Origin: Phytobacter massiliensis JC163
GTDB lineage: Bacteria; Pseudomonadota; Gammaproteobacteria; Enterobacterales; Enterobacteriaceae
Direction of reading: 5' to 3'
Assembly (NCBI RefSeq): GCF_000321045.1
Contig: NZ_HE578947.1
Location: 296,043 to 343,879 of the forward strand
Length of the DNA: 47,837 bases
Shown: piece by piece, positions 31,609 to 40,594 of the stretch
Position numbering within the stretch: position 1 is the first letter of the stretch
Layout: each line of letters opens with the position of its first letter
Program-made: the position numbers and the translations under genes
Notes under the pieces: generated by a model
The model's input: the letters and a program-made list of their open reading frames with translations, nothing else
Told to the model about the DNA's origin: nothing
Database searches by the model: none

Positions 31609-32208
31609 ATGGACGAAAATTGCTATAATTATGATAGCGACTCAATAATTTTCATTCTGGATAACGGGGTGAAATTTTTCCCCGAAAGAAGATGTATCTC
31701 TGATGATTCTGGGGTAGTTATCAACCTTTCAGAAAACAGTTATCGTTTTTTGACGCTGCTGTTAAAGGGAGAGACCGACAAACAAAATATTATAAATCAG
31801 GTCTGGCATGAGCAGAGAGGTTCGGTAAGTGACAGCAGTTACTATGGGCAGATTTACTCATTAAGAAAGACGTTGGATTTGGTCGGAATTTCCAGTTCGG
31901 TGATTAAAACGTTACCAAGACGCGGCGTCAAATATATGGGGAAGGTTGAGATCGTCCAGGATCTCTCCGAGAGCACCCCGCCACAACCCCAGCCAGATGA
32001 ACTAACAGAACAGCCGGATAATTATCCACCCCCCACATATCCAGTGGCCGTTATTCCTCAGGAAACCCCCCAAAGCGTCAGCCATAAAACGGCGGTGCCA
32101 GCGTGGATGAATTCCAGACACTGGAACATCTTGATTACTATTATGGCAGTGATGGCCGTGTGTTGGCTCTCTACCTTAGCCGTTGCCGTTTTCTTATTTA
32201 TTTTATAG
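31609..32208 (+). CDS. Membrane-anchored winged-helix regulator (ToxR/CadC-like), likely Tad regulator
   Basis: The 199-residue protein has an OmpR/PhoB-type winged-helix DNA-binding domain (about residues 10-115), with the recognition region YYGQIYSLRKTL and the wing LPRRGVKYMG. A proline-rich linker (about 122-160) and a single membrane helix (about 175-198) follow. It ends within the helix (VFLFIL), so unlike ToxR and CadC it has essentially no periplasmic sensor. It is the first gene of the Tad region and reads towards flp, separated by 134 bases with a palindrome. A role as local activator of the pilus genes is an inference from position. Confidence 0.8.
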   Translation: MDENCYNYDSDSIIFILDNGVKFFPERRCISDDSGVVINLSENSYRFLTLLLKGETDKQNIINQVWHEQRGSVSDSSYYGQIYSLRKTLDLVGISSSVIKTLPRRGVKYMGKVEIVQDLSESTPPQPQPDELTEQPDNYPPPTYPVAVIPQETPQSVSHKTAVPAWMNSRHWNILITIMAVMAVCWLSTLAVAVFLFIL

Positions 32209-32239
32209 TAAATTAATTTGAAAAATAATACGAATATGT

Positions 32240-32252
32240 TCAGGACTCCTGA
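32240..32252. promoter_or_regulatory. Palindrome upstream of flp (candidate operator)
   Basis: TCAGGA (32240-32245) and TCCTGA (32247-32252) form a perfect palindrome with a single centre base, 91 bases before the flp ATG and 32 bases after the regulator stop. It is a candidate binding site for the adjacent regulator or another factor. Confidence 0.35.
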
Positions 32253-32342
32253 GACCCGAATCATTAGAGTAAGCGGTGTTTACTGGTGTGAACAAACAAC
32301 CTTGCGTTAACAACGAAAACAATTACTACGGGAAAACTACTA

Positions 32343-32573
32343 ATGAATAATTTTATTACTAAATGCTACGTTAAAGCCCAGCTGCGCCTTGAGCAATTCG
32401 CCCATGACCAAAAAGGTGTAACGGCGATCGAATACGCCCTGATTGGCGTAGCGATGGCGACGCTGTTAGCATATATTCTTGGCGATCAGAACTCTGGCTT
32501 CCTGGGTGCCCTGAAAGATACCTTTGATAAGATTGCTGAGGCAATTCAGAGCGTCACAATCTCTAAATCTTAA
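32343..32573 (+). CDS. flp: Flp major pilin (type IVb prepilin)
   Basis: The 76-residue prepilin is the building block of the Flp pilus. A 25-residue leader ends in glycine at G25; the mature form begins VTAIEYALIG, with E30 (E5 of the mature protein) and the Flp-type Y31 next to it. One hydrophobic helix spans about 28-46. TadV is expected to cleave it. A very stable hairpin without a T-run follows directly and separates this gene from the assembly genes. Confidence 0.95.
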   Translation: MNNFITKCYVKAQLRLEQFAHDQKGVTAIEYALIGVAMATLLAYILGDQNSGFLGALKDTFDKIAEAIQSVTISKS

Positions 32574-32583
32574 AATTTGTATA

Positions 32584-32627
32584 CCCGTACTCATTGCTGC
32601 AAGGTTGCTTGCTGTAATGAGTACGGG
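32584..32627 (+). promoter_or_regulatory. Stable intercistronic hairpin after flp
   Basis: CCCGTACTCATT (32584-32595) and AATGAGTACGGG (32616-32627) are perfect 12-bp arms. GCAAG/CTTGC extends the stem inside, with a GTTG loop. No T-run follows. It begins 11 bases after the flp stop and ends just before the tadV ribosome site. It likely protects flp mRNA and lowers read-through or translation of later genes. Confidence 0.8.
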
Positions 32628-32644
32628 CAAACCGGAGATTGCTT

Positions 32645-33085
32645 GTGGAATCGCTGATGGAATGGTTAGGCTGGACGATTTTTTTAATAATCGCCGGCCT
32701 GTTAGTATTTATATCCTGGCAAGATTCGCGGTTCAGAATCATTTCAAATAAGAGCCTGATGGTACTGTTGTGCCTGATCGTCGCTCTGCTGGCCGTAAAA
32801 TGGCAATTTCCTCATCTTGTCGCGGCGCTGGCAGTCATTGCGGTTTTCTTCCCCCTGTTCGTCTGCAATATTATTGGCGGGGGCGATGTCAAGATGATTG
32901 CCGTATTGTCATTATCCCTCTCCTGGCTGCAGCTCGTTGACTTCCTTTTACTCACTGCATTTATCGATGGTGCTATTGGCATTATCGGTCTGATTTTTTT
33001 TCGCAAAACAACCAAAACACGTGGTATCCCTTATGGCGTGGCAATTTCCTGCGCTTACATTTTTATCTACACACCGCTGATCTGA
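32645..33085 (+). CDS. tadV: Prepilin peptidase TadV (CpaA family)
   Basis: This membrane aspartyl protease cleaves Flp and the TadE/TadF pseudopilins. The 146 residues have about six membrane segments. The two catalytic aspartates are D27 in ISWQDSRFRIISN and the aspartate of GGGDVKM. I use the GTG at 32645, 8 bases after CGGAG; a TTG at 32639 and an ATG at 32657 are alternatives. It lacks the cytoplasmic methylase domain of larger PilD enzymes, as usual for TadV. Confidence 0.9.
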   Translation: MESLMEWLGWTIFLIIAGLLVFISWQDSRFRIISNKSLMVLLCLIVALLAVKWQFPHLVAALAVIAVFFPLFVCNIIGGGDVKMIAVLSLSLSWLQLVDFLLLTAFIDGAIGIIGLIFFRKTTKTRGIPYGVAISCAYIFIYTPLI

Positions 33086-33092
33086 GGCCGTT

Positions 33093-33917
33093 ATGAATCA
33101 CAGAACGCTTTTTTTTCTCTCAATTACTGTTATTGCTGTCGGGATAATCGGCATTTTTATCCAGCGTAACCAGGCTCCATCAACCACGCCGATGGTGAAC
33201 GTAATCTCAACCGATAAGAAGATTATCACCATCGCTGAGGCTACCCGGGAACTGAGACCTTTCGACGTGCTGGAGGCTAAGGACTATATAATAAGGACTG
33301 TAGAGGCTCCTAAGGAAGGGAATGATGGTCGTGATTTATCTTCTTTATCCTCAATGAATCTCAATGGTTATTTGGTTCGTAACAATATCGCTAAGGGAAG
33401 TGCTATCATCCCTTCGCTAATTGAGTCGCCCACCAGTAAGACATTTGCCATGCACAGTCTACGAGGGAATGAGCTGCCGTATGGCTATATGGTGAAGCCC
33501 CGGGAGGAGTATCTTTTATCATCACTAAATGTTGGCGATAAGGTGTCTCTTTTTATCCGGGTGGCCGAAGTCGAAAAAGGGAAAAAAAGTGAAGTGAATT
33601 ATGTTGAAGAGGGGCAACAAAACTCAAGTAAGGCGTTAAAGAAATATGCGCTCTCACCCGTGCTGGGGGGCTTGACTATTCTCGACGTGCAGCGGGAAAA
33701 GAAAGAAGAAAAAGGTTACACAACGGATCCTGATACACCGGTAGGGAAACTTGTTTTACGCATGAATCAGCAACAGCTTGCCGAACTCAGAGTCGTAGAA
33801 AAAGCCGGGGAAATTATTCTCTTTCCTGCCGAAGGTAGTCAGAGCAATAAGAAAATTGAAATGGATGAAGTATTGCCTCAGTTCCGGGCAATCAAAGAAT
33901 TACGAGGTGGTAAGTGA
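33093..33917 (+). CDS. rcpC: Flp pilus assembly protein RcpC/CpaB
   Basis: The 274-residue periplasmic or inner-membrane-anchored protein has an N-terminal membrane helix (about 6-23). It then has an SAF-like domain (LRPFDVLEAKDYIIRTVEAP...) and the RcpC/CpaB core with GDKVSLFIRV near residues 145-155. RcpC works with the RcpA secretin and is thought to modify or guide the pilus through the outer membrane. It starts 7 bases after tadV and overlaps rcpA by 4 bases (GTGA). Confidence 0.88.
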   Translation: MNHRTLFFLSITVIAVGIIGIFIQRNQAPSTTPMVNVISTDKKIITIAEATRELRPFDVLEAKDYIIRTVEAPKEGNDGRDLSSLSSMNLNGYLVRNNIAKGSAIIPSLIESPTSKTFAMHSLRGNELPYGYMVKPREEYLLSSLNVGDKVSLFIRVAEVEKGKKSEVNYVEEGQQNSSKALKKYALSPVLGGLTILDVQREKKEEKGYTTDPDTPVGKLVLRMNQQQLAELRVVEKAGEIILFPAEGSQSNKKIEMDEVLPQFRAIKELRGGK

Positions 33918-35281
33918 TACATCTTACAAGGATGTCGCAGCGTGCGTACAGAGTAGCTGTGATGGCATGCAGTGTTTTTCTATTATTTCTCACTACATCT
34001 TATGCACACGCGCGTGATGTGTATATGGAACCGGGTGACTCACAGGTTATTCAGGTTCAGGATAATATAGATACTGTTTTTATCTCGTCGCCGGAAGTGG
34101 CGGATTACGAGATTATTGGCGATCGCAGCGTCATGGTTTACGCCAAATCGCAGGGGCGCGCCGATCTTATTATCTTTGATAAAAACGGCGATGAGATAAC
34201 AAAAAGTACCTTAGTGGTCGATGCCTTACTCAGTGAAATACAGAAAAAGATTTCACAAATCGCCCCGGACAGCGTCGTGAAAATTGACAAGCTGGGTAAA
34301 AGCTATGTCATTAGCGGCACGGTCGCCACGGAAGAGGGCCGCGACAGAATTTACCAGATTGTGGGTGAAGGCGTCGGCGCGCAGCGTGAAGTGTCGAAAA
34401 AAGAGGTCGCCACTACCGGAGACAACAACAATAGCGAAAGCGAAAGCAGCTGGCTTGATGAAGTACGTTACATCGGCGTGATTAATAAGCTGGAGATCCC
34501 AAGCACAAACCAGGTGAATGTGAAGCTGTCGGTTGTCGAGGTCACGAAAGAATTTACCGACAACGTCGGGATTGACTGGAGTTCGGCGGGCGCGACGCCC
34601 GGGACGTTTCGTTTTGTGAAGTTCGACGCGGATACGCTGACCAGCCTGGTGCACGCCATCAGCAATGATTCGGTCGCCCGCGTGCTGGCCGAGCCTAACC
34701 TGTCGGTACTCTCCGGCGAGACGGCCGAGTTCCTGGTCGGCGGAGAAGTTCCCCTCGTTACAACGTCGGCAAACAACGGTACTAACGTCCAGTACAAAGA
34801 GTTCGGCATCAAGCTCAATGTGGGCGCCAGGGTCAGCAACAGCAAACGTATCCGCATCACCCTCGGTGAAGAGGTCAGCAATATTGACAGCACCTACAGC
34901 ACGAAAGGGGGCGATAGCTTCCCGGCGCTGCAAACGCGGCGAGCGCGCACAACGGTTGAGCTGGCGGATGGCGAAAGTTTTCTGCTCGGCGGGCTGATCA
35001 GCAACAACGAACGGGAAGCGCTGGCCCGCGTTCCTTTTATCGGCGACGTGCCCATCCTTGGCGCGCTCTTTCGCAACGCCTCCACGTCGCGCACCCGCAG
35101 CGAGCTGATGGTCGTCGCCACGGTGAACCTTGTAAAACCTATTGGCCAGAATCGCGTCGTATTACCCGATTTTCAGCGCACCTCAACCTGGGCGCGTTTC
35201 TTTAAACTTGACGGTATTTTGAACAGCCGCGATCGCAAAATGGCTGAGGAGTTTATTGAAAAGGGAGGGTTTATTAAATGA
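33914..35281 (+). CDS. rcpA: Flp pilus secretin RcpA/CpaC
   Basis: This outer-membrane secretin is the channel for the Flp pilus. The 455 residues comprise a signal peptide (about 1-33, ending AHA), an N0-type domain (YMEPGDSQVIQVQDNIDTVF), a BON-like region (about 100-140) and the secretin core (about 220-425) with VPFIGDVPILGALFR. I take the GTG at 33914, which has GAGG 6 bases upstream and overlaps the rcpC stop. The ATG at 33932 has AGG touching it and is less likely. It overlaps rcpB by ATGA. Confidence 0.92.
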   Translation: MIHLTRMSQRAYRVAVMACSVFLLFLTTSYAHARDVYMEPGDSQVIQVQDNIDTVFISSPEVADYEIIGDRSVMVYAKSQGRADLIIFDKNGDEITKSTLVVDALLSEIQKKISQIAPDSVVKIDKLGKSYVISGTVATEEGRDRIYQIVGEGVGAQREVSKKEVATTGDNNNSESESSWLDEVRYIGVINKLEIPSTNQVNVKLSVVEVTKEFTDNVGIDWSSAGATPGTFRFVKFDADTLTSLVHAISNDSVARVLAEPNLSVLSGETAEFLVGGEVPLVTTSANNGTNVQYKEFGIKLNVGARVSNSKRIRITLGEEVSNIDSTYSTKGGDSFPALQTRRARTTVELADGESFLLGGLISNNEREALARVPFIGDVPILGALFRNASTSRTRSELMVVATVNLVKPIGQNRVVLPDFQRTSTWARFFKLDGILNSRDRKMAEEFIEKGGFIK

Positions 35282-35754
35282 AAGGCCGAGTATGGATCCT
35301 GCTGACGATGTTATTGCTTACACCCTGCTCACAGGCTGAAACATGGGGATTACCCAAGGTCGATGAGAAACAGATGACGTTGAAAAACACCGGGCCGGTA
35401 GCGCTGGAAATCATGGTCAACCAGATTATTAACCAGGCTGGCGATAACTTCAGCGGCACCATTCGTCTGGTATGGGCTGACGACACCTTCTCCGAGACCG
35501 CCAGACTTTTGCGCTCAGCCTTAATTGGCAAAGGTATTGCGCCTGAGCGGGTGCTATTAACGCCGAAAAGCGGGGGCTACAAAAGCAACGCCGTGACGGG
35601 CATTGAGGTCTGGATCCGTCAAATCGTGATGCGCATGCCCGAGTGCGATTATGCCGCGCAAAACTACCGCTTCCGCGACAACGAAACGCAGGGCTGTGCG
35701 CTGAATAACGCCCGGAACTCGTCCATCATCAACCTGAATGACTATGTTTTCTGA
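35278..35754 (+). CDS. rcpB: Flp pilus assembly protein, RcpB/CpaD-like
   Basis: The 158-residue exported protein has a signal peptide (1-20, ending SQA). Its C-terminus reads MPECDYAAQNYRFRDNETQG then CALNNARNSSIINLND. It recalls the CpaD ending in which C...N...GCA...N motifs recur. It lacks a lipobox, unlike typical CpaD lipoproteins. Its place directly after the secretin and before tadZ is that of rcpB/cpaD. It probably helps gate or localise the secretin. It overlaps rcpA by 4 bases. Confidence 0.72.
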   Translation: MKGRVWILLTMLLLTPCSQAETWGLPKVDEKQMTLKNTGPVALEIMVNQIINQAGDNFSGTIRLVWADDTFSETARLLRSALIGKGIAPERVLLTPKSGGYKSNAVTGIEVWIRQIVMRMPECDYAAQNYRFRDNETQGCALNNARNSSIINLNDYVF

Positions 35755-35759
35755 GGAAA

Positions 35760-36872
35760 ATGAATATGTTGTTATTTCCGCAGAAAGATGAGAAAGCAAC
35801 CGGCACCGAGCAAATCTTCTACATCCTGTCAGAGCGTGAATCTGTCATCGGGAAGCTAGGGCAGATGCTGCGGCTGGCGGGGTTTACCCACGTAGAACCG
35901 ATTTCAAAGTCGCTAAAAGGTATCAAGACGCTGCCGCTCGCGGCACAGGCCCGCGGCATTGTTATTGACGTTGGCAATAGCCTTGATCCCCAGGAGATGA
36001 TTCTGGCGATCAAAACCCTGGTGCCCCGTGGCATCTGGTGCTGCGTGGTGGGTGATAAAGACGCTATCACCTTAGCGCAGGCCTATGCCCGCCATGGGCT
36101 CCATTACTTTTATATTGACGCAGAAGAAGACGAGTTTATTCAGGTCGTGGCCGCCGGCAACCCGATTAAAAAGAGCCGTCGCGCGGTCAATATTAGCGTA
36201 CTGGGCTGCAAGGGCGGGGTGGGCAATACAACAATCGCCTATCATCTGGTGAATAAAATTATTCAGTTACGCCAGATGCCCACGCTCTTTATTCAGGGAA
36301 AATCCGGCTCGCACGATCTGGATTTGCTGTTTGATAAGCGGATGAACCAAGAGCTGATGCCTGTTAATAAGCATCTGGACCTGATGTGCCCTCAGGACGG
36401 CTCCCTGCCGCAGCTAAAATATGAGACCACGGAAAAATACAATTTCGTCATCTATGAGGAAACGGCGAACTCCGCGGATAAGGAGCAGCTGCGTCAGATT
36501 ATTGAGCACTCCTCCTGTCTGATATTGACCCTCGACCGTTCCATGTCCTCCATTCGCGTCGCCAGGCAGATGATTGAAATTAATGAATCCATTAATCGTG
36601 CCCAGCGCGTGCCGCGCCGGTTGCTGGTTTGCGTCAGCGACAGCAGGCCGGTCAGCGGCGATATGCTTAGCGTAAAGGATGTGCAGTCGCTTATCGATCG
36701 CAAAATCGACGTGGTATTTCCCTGGCAAAAGAGCCAGCTTCGCGCCTCTTTGTTCCCTCTAAAGCAGAAAGTCACGCCGATAGATACGTTAACCCAACGC
36801 GTACTGGGCGCGCCTGAGAACACCCGCAGTTTCAAATTACGCTTTAAAACCGGGAGAACAGGAGAAATATAA
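35760..36872 (+). CDS. tadZ: Pilus localisation protein TadZ/CpaE with altered P-loop
   Basis: This 370-residue ParA/MinD-like protein places the Tad machine at a site in the cell. A receiver-like N-terminal domain (about 15-125) precedes the ATPase fold (about 140-350). The deviant Walker A reads CKGGVGNTT: the signature lysine K151 is kept, but the P-loop lysine that normally precedes T157 is N156. Weak or absent ATP hydrolysis is likely, as suggested for some TadZ proteins. It ends directly against the tadA ATG. Confidence 0.88.
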   Translation: MNMLLFPQKDEKATGTEQIFYILSERESVIGKLGQMLRLAGFTHVEPISKSLKGIKTLPLAAQARGIVIDVGNSLDPQEMILAIKTLVPRGIWCCVVGDKDAITLAQAYARHGLHYFYIDAEEDEFIQVVAAGNPIKKSRRAVNISVLGCKGGVGNTTIAYHLVNKIIQLRQMPTLFIQGKSGSHDLDLLFDKRMNQELMPVNKHLDLMCPQDGSLPQLKYETTEKYNFVIYEETANSADKEQLRQIIEHSSCLILTLDRSMSSIRVARQMIEINESINRAQRVPRRLLVCVSDSRPVSGDMLSVKDVQSLIDRKIDVVFPWQKSQLRASLFPLKQKVTPIDTLTQRVLGAPENTRSFKLRFKTGRTGEI

Positions 36873-38153
36873 ATGAATATTGCTATTGAAACCCTGGAAA
36901 AACTGCGTGAAGGGGTGCTGAAGAATATTGAGATCAATAAGATTGAGCATCTCGTCAACGATCGTGGGCAATTGCTGCAGGAGATGAGCCGGCTGCTGGA
37001 AAGGGTCACGGAACAACAGGATATCTATCTCAATAGCCAGGGGCTGCACAGCGTTGCGGAAATGATGGTCGATGAGATCATGGGGTTTGGCCCGCTGCGT
37101 CCGCTGCTGGAAGATGAGACGGTGAGCGATATCCTGGTTAACGGTCCCGGGCAAATTTACGTAGAACGCCGGGGAAAACTCGAGCTAACCGACTGTCGTT
37201 TCATTAATAACGCGCAGTTGACCGATATCGCCAAGCGGCTTGTCCAGCGGGTGGGGCGGCGTCTCGACGCCGCGCAGCCGCTGGTGGATGCGCGACTGCC
37301 GGACGGCAGTCGACTCAATGTCGCCATGCAGCCCATTGCCCTGGACGGCACCTCTATCTCCATTCGTAAGTTTGGCAAAAGTAATATTGAACTGGCGGAT
37401 CTGATCCGCTTTGACGCCATGAACGGACAGATGGCCAATTTCCTGATTATCGCCGCGCGTTGCCGGATGAACATTATCATCTCCGGGGGGACCGGCTCAG
37501 GGAAAACCACGCTGCTGAATGCCCTGTCTAAATACATTGGCTCTGATGAACGCATTATCACCATGGAGGATGCGGCGGAGCTGCGTCTGATGCAGCCGCA
37601 CGTGCTGCGCATGGAGACGCGGCTGGCCGGGGTGGAAAATACCGGCGTTGTGACCATGCGCGCGCTGTTAATCAACTCCCTGAGGATGCGCCCCGACCGG
37701 ATTATCGTCGGGGAGTGCCGCGGCGAAGAGAGCTTTGAAATGCTGCAGGCAATGAACACCGGTCATGATGGCTCTATGTCTACCCTGCATGCCAACAGCC
37801 CGCGCGATGCCATATCGCGTCTTGAGAATATGGTCATGATGGCCGGCATGAATATTCCCATTGAATCAATCCGTCGCAATATCGTCTCCGCGATAAACCT
37901 GATTATTCAGGTCTCAAGGCTTAACGATGGCTCGAGAAAAATCATGAACATTAGTGAAGTGATGGGGATTGAGGGCGATCGGGTGATTTTGCAGGATATT
38001 TTCTCATTTAAAAGCAACAACGAGCGCGATACCAACGGCAGGATCACCGGCGAATTTATTAACCACGGCATGCTGGTGCGCTCGGCGGTGATGAAAAATG
38101 CCGTCATGTTTAATTTAGAGTCAGAGCTAAAACAAATATTCAATATGGAGTGA
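36873..38153 (+). CDS. tadA: Flp pilus ATPase TadA/CpaF
   Basis: This VirB11/GspE-type hexameric ATPase powers pilus assembly. The 426 residues comprise an N-terminal domain (about 1-125) with DETVSDILVNGPGQIYVERR, then the RecA-like core with Walker A SGGTGSGKTT at 204-213. The Asp box (ITMEDAAELRL), Walker B (RPDRIIVGECRGEE) and His box (GHDGSMSTLHANS) follow. All motifs are intact. The start codon abuts the tadZ stop. Confidence 0.95.
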   Translation: MNIAIETLEKLREGVLKNIEINKIEHLVNDRGQLLQEMSRLLERVTEQQDIYLNSQGLHSVAEMMVDEIMGFGPLRPLLEDETVSDILVNGPGQIYVERRGKLELTDCRFINNAQLTDIAKRLVQRVGRRLDAAQPLVDARLPDGSRLNVAMQPIALDGTSISIRKFGKSNIELADLIRFDAMNGQMANFLIIAARCRMNIIISGGTGSGKTTLLNALSKYIGSDERIITMEDAAELRLMQPHVLRMETRLAGVENTGVVTMRALLINSLRMRPDRIIVGECRGEESFEMLQAMNTGHDGSMSTLHANSPRDAISRLENMVMMAGMNIPIESIRRNIVSAINLIIQVSRLNDGSRKIMNISEVMGIEGDRVILQDIFSFKSNNERDTNGRITGEFINHGMLVRSAVMKNAVMFNLESELKQIFNME

Positions 38154-38155
38154 AA

Positions 38156-39028
38156 ATGTCTTATTGGATAGTGATCGTCGGCGTGGCGATTTTGCTTATT
38201 AACCTGTATCGCTGGAAAAAAATTAAGCTAACGATAAGTCAGGAACCGATAACGCACCGGACATATCCCCCTGTCGCCGGGTTGTTATCACTGTGGGACG
38301 AGTGGCGGCGGCATGCGCTGGGCGATGGCAGCGTCAAAGGGGCAAAGGGGCTCATTATGGCTGGCGTGGTGTTTGCCGTACTGCTTTTTCTGAACCTCAA
38401 CTGGCTGGAGATAGCGTGGAGCGTCTTTATTCCGGCAGTGCTTTTGGGGCTCTTTTTCGCCCAGCTCCGCATTGGCCGCACGCTGCTGCGCAGGGATTTT
38501 GAGAACCGCTTTCCGGAGATCCTGTCGGTGGTGAACGCGGCGGTGTCCGCCGGTAACAGTATTCACCAGGCGCTGCATCGCTGCGGCGAAAACGTTGACG
38601 GGAGCCTGGGCGGCACGTTTCAACGCATCGATCGTCGGCTCAATTTGGGCGAGGAGCCGGAGCGGGTATTTAAGGACGCCTGGCAAGAGTACCCTTATCG
38701 CGAATTTTACTTCTTCGCGATCGTGATGCTGGTGAGTCTGGAACGCGGCGGGCAGCTACGGGTACTTATCGGCCGTTTATCGCGCATCATCATCAACAGT
38801 AAAAATATGGCCAGACGTAAAGCCGCAATGACCTCGGAAGCGCGCACGTCGGCCAAGATCGTCGCGGCGATCCCTTTAATGTTCTTCTGCGGCATGAAAT
38901 ATTTCAGCCCGGAGAACTTTAACTTTATTGTCCACGATCCAACCGGGCAGCTTGTGCTTTATTACGTAATCGCAAGCGAAACCATTGGCATGATTATTAT
39001 CTGGATCCTGCTGAAAAAGGCGACGTAA
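38156..39028 (+). CDS. tadB: Flp pilus inner-membrane platform protein TadB
   Basis: The 290-residue GspF-type platform protein has membrane helices near residues 2-18, 60-78 and 82-98, and two at the C-terminus. The central GspF domain contains VNAAVSAGNSIHQAL. It pairs with TadC and TadA. I place the start at the ATG at 38156, 5 bases after GGAG; an in-frame GTG at 38150 overlaps that site. It overlaps tadC by one base. Confidence 0.9.
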   Translation: MSYWIVIVGVAILLINLYRWKKIKLTISQEPITHRTYPPVAGLLSLWDEWRRHALGDGSVKGAKGLIMAGVVFAVLLFLNLNWLEIAWSVFIPAVLLGLFFAQLRIGRTLLRRDFENRFPEILSVVNAAVSAGNSIHQALHRCGENVDGSLGGTFQRIDRRLNLGEEPERVFKDAWQEYPYREFYFFAIVMLVSLERGGQLRVLIGRLSRIIINSKNMARRKAAMTSEARTSAKIVAAIPLMFFCGMKYFSPENFNFIVHDPTGQLVLYYVIASETIGMIIIWILLKKAT

Positions 39029-39867
39029 TGGAATTTTTCTTCTGGGGTATTTTCTCCCTTGGCATCGGCATGTGCCTCTTTTTTCTCCACAGTAATTTTT
39101 ACTGGAGCAAAAAACGAAAGATCATCAGCGCTAACGAGAGCGGATTGCAAAACAGCGCCGTCGGTATTTTCGACTATAAAACGGTGATCATCGAAAATAA
39201 TAATGTATTGCGCCTGCTGCAAAAAATTGAAACCAGCCTTGATCTAAAGATCCGCATCTGGCTGGGATGCGGCGGCGTGCTGCTGCTCTGCCGGTTTTTG
39301 GGCTTTATCACCATGGAGATGAAAGGGCTGGCGATGTGCATGCTGCTTGTCCTGGTGGTCGTCATTGTTCTGCCCGCCATCATGATAAAACCGATGATTA
39401 CCACGCGCGTTAAGCTGATGATGGATGCGTTGCCCTATTTCATCGATTTAATCGCCGTTTGCGTCCAGTCCGGTATGACGGTGGAGAGCGCAATTAAATT
39501 TATTGCGCAACACGCCGATGAGTTGGATAACAACCTCGCCACGCTGATGAAATATCTTATTCGGCGCGCCGAGATGAGCGGCCTTGAAGAGGGCCTGCTT
39601 GAATTGTACCGCTCGATGGATATGACCGAGATGCGTATGTTCTGTTCCACGCTGCAGCAGAGCGTGCATTACGGCACATCGCTTTATGAAAATCTTATGG
39701 AACTCTCAAAAGATATCAGGGAATTACAGTTACTCGATTCCGAAGAGAAAATCGGCAAGCTCTCTGCCAAAATGAGCGTTCCGTTAATTCTGTTTATTAT
39801 GTTTCCCATTACCATATTAATTGCTGCGCCAGGTATTTTAAGGATATTAAAAAATGCGTTGTTCTAA
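39028..39867 (+). CDS. tadC: Flp pilus inner-membrane platform protein TadC
   Basis: The 279-residue second GspF-domain platform protein has an N-terminal helix (about 2-22), paired helices near 75-115, and a C-terminal helix ending at the last residues. The core reads DLIAVCVQSGMTVESAIKFI and later LSAKMSVPLILFIMFPIT. It overlaps tadD by 14 bases. Confidence 0.9.
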   Translation: MEFFFWGIFSLGIGMCLFFLHSNFYWSKKRKIISANESGLQNSAVGIFDYKTVIIENNNVLRLLQKIETSLDLKIRIWLGCGGVLLLCRFLGFITMEMKGLAMCMLLVLVVVIVLPAIMIKPMITTRVKLMMDALPYFIDLIAVCVQSGMTVESAIKFIAQHADELDNNLATLMKYLIRRAEMSGLEEGLLELYRSMDMTEMRMFCSTLQQSVHYGTSLYENLMELSKDIRELQLLDSEEKIGKLSAKMSVPLILFIMFPITILIAAPGILRILKNALF

Positions 39868-40594
39868 AAAAATCGTGTTGCTGGCATTCTGTTCTGTCGT
39901 GCTGGCAGGGTGTGCGAACCGACCGGCAAAGACGGAAGCCGAAGTCAATTATCAGGAAGATATTTTACTCAAGGCCAAAAATTATAATGGGCTGATTACG
40001 ATGTACCGTAGCTGGCTTAAGAACAATGATACTGCGGATTCGAGAATCAAACTCTCACGCTATTACTACCTGGCGGGCGACTATAAATCTTCGCTTTATT
40101 ATCTGCAGCCGCTGAATATGAAAAACGATGTTCGGGTCTCTATCCTGCAGGCGCAAAACATGATTGCGCTGGGTGATTACGGCCCGGCGATCAGGGTCAC
40201 CGACAAGATGCTGCAGCAGGATGGGAATAATGCCGAAGCCTGGAATTTACGCGGCGTCGCGCTTGCGCTGTCCGGTAAAGCGGCAGAAGGCCAGCAGGCG
40301 ATTGATAAGTCGCGCCAGCTGTTTATCGCCGATGACGTCGCCATCAATAATCTGGCGATGATCGCGATGCTGGATTATCGCTATCAGGATGCCGTCGGGC
40401 TGCTGCTGCCGCAGTATTTGCGCGGCAAGAAGCAGTCGCAAATCTTACACAATCTGGTGCTGTCGCTGGTGAAGGTTGGCGACCGTCGCTACGCAAAAAA
40501 TATTATCGAAAGCGAAAACCTGTCGAATAAACCGGATGAGCTGATTGACGCGCTGGCGGCGATTTCGCCACGGGCGAAGGGGGGGCATAAATGA
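39854..40594 (+). CDS. tadD: Tad lipoprotein TadD (TPR)
   Basis: This 246-residue outer-membrane or periplasmic lipoprotein has a signal with lipobox LAGC (C20) and tandem TPR-like helix pairs from about residue 35 to 205, for example NNAEAWNLRGVALALSGKAA. It acts as a pilotin or scaffold for secretin assembly in related systems. It overlaps tadE by 4 bases. Confidence 0.9.
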   Translation: MRCSKKIVLLAFCSVVLAGCANRPAKTEAEVNYQEDILLKAKNYNGLITMYRSWLKNNDTADSRIKLSRYYYLAGDYKSSLYYLQPLNMKNDVRVSILQAQNMIALGDYGPAIRVTDKMLQQDGNNAEAWNLRGVALALSGKAAEGQQAIDKSRQLFIADDVAINNLAMIAMLDYRYQDAVGLLLPQYLRGKKQSQILHNLVLSLVKVGDRRYAKNIIESENLSNKPDELIDALAAISPRAKGGHK

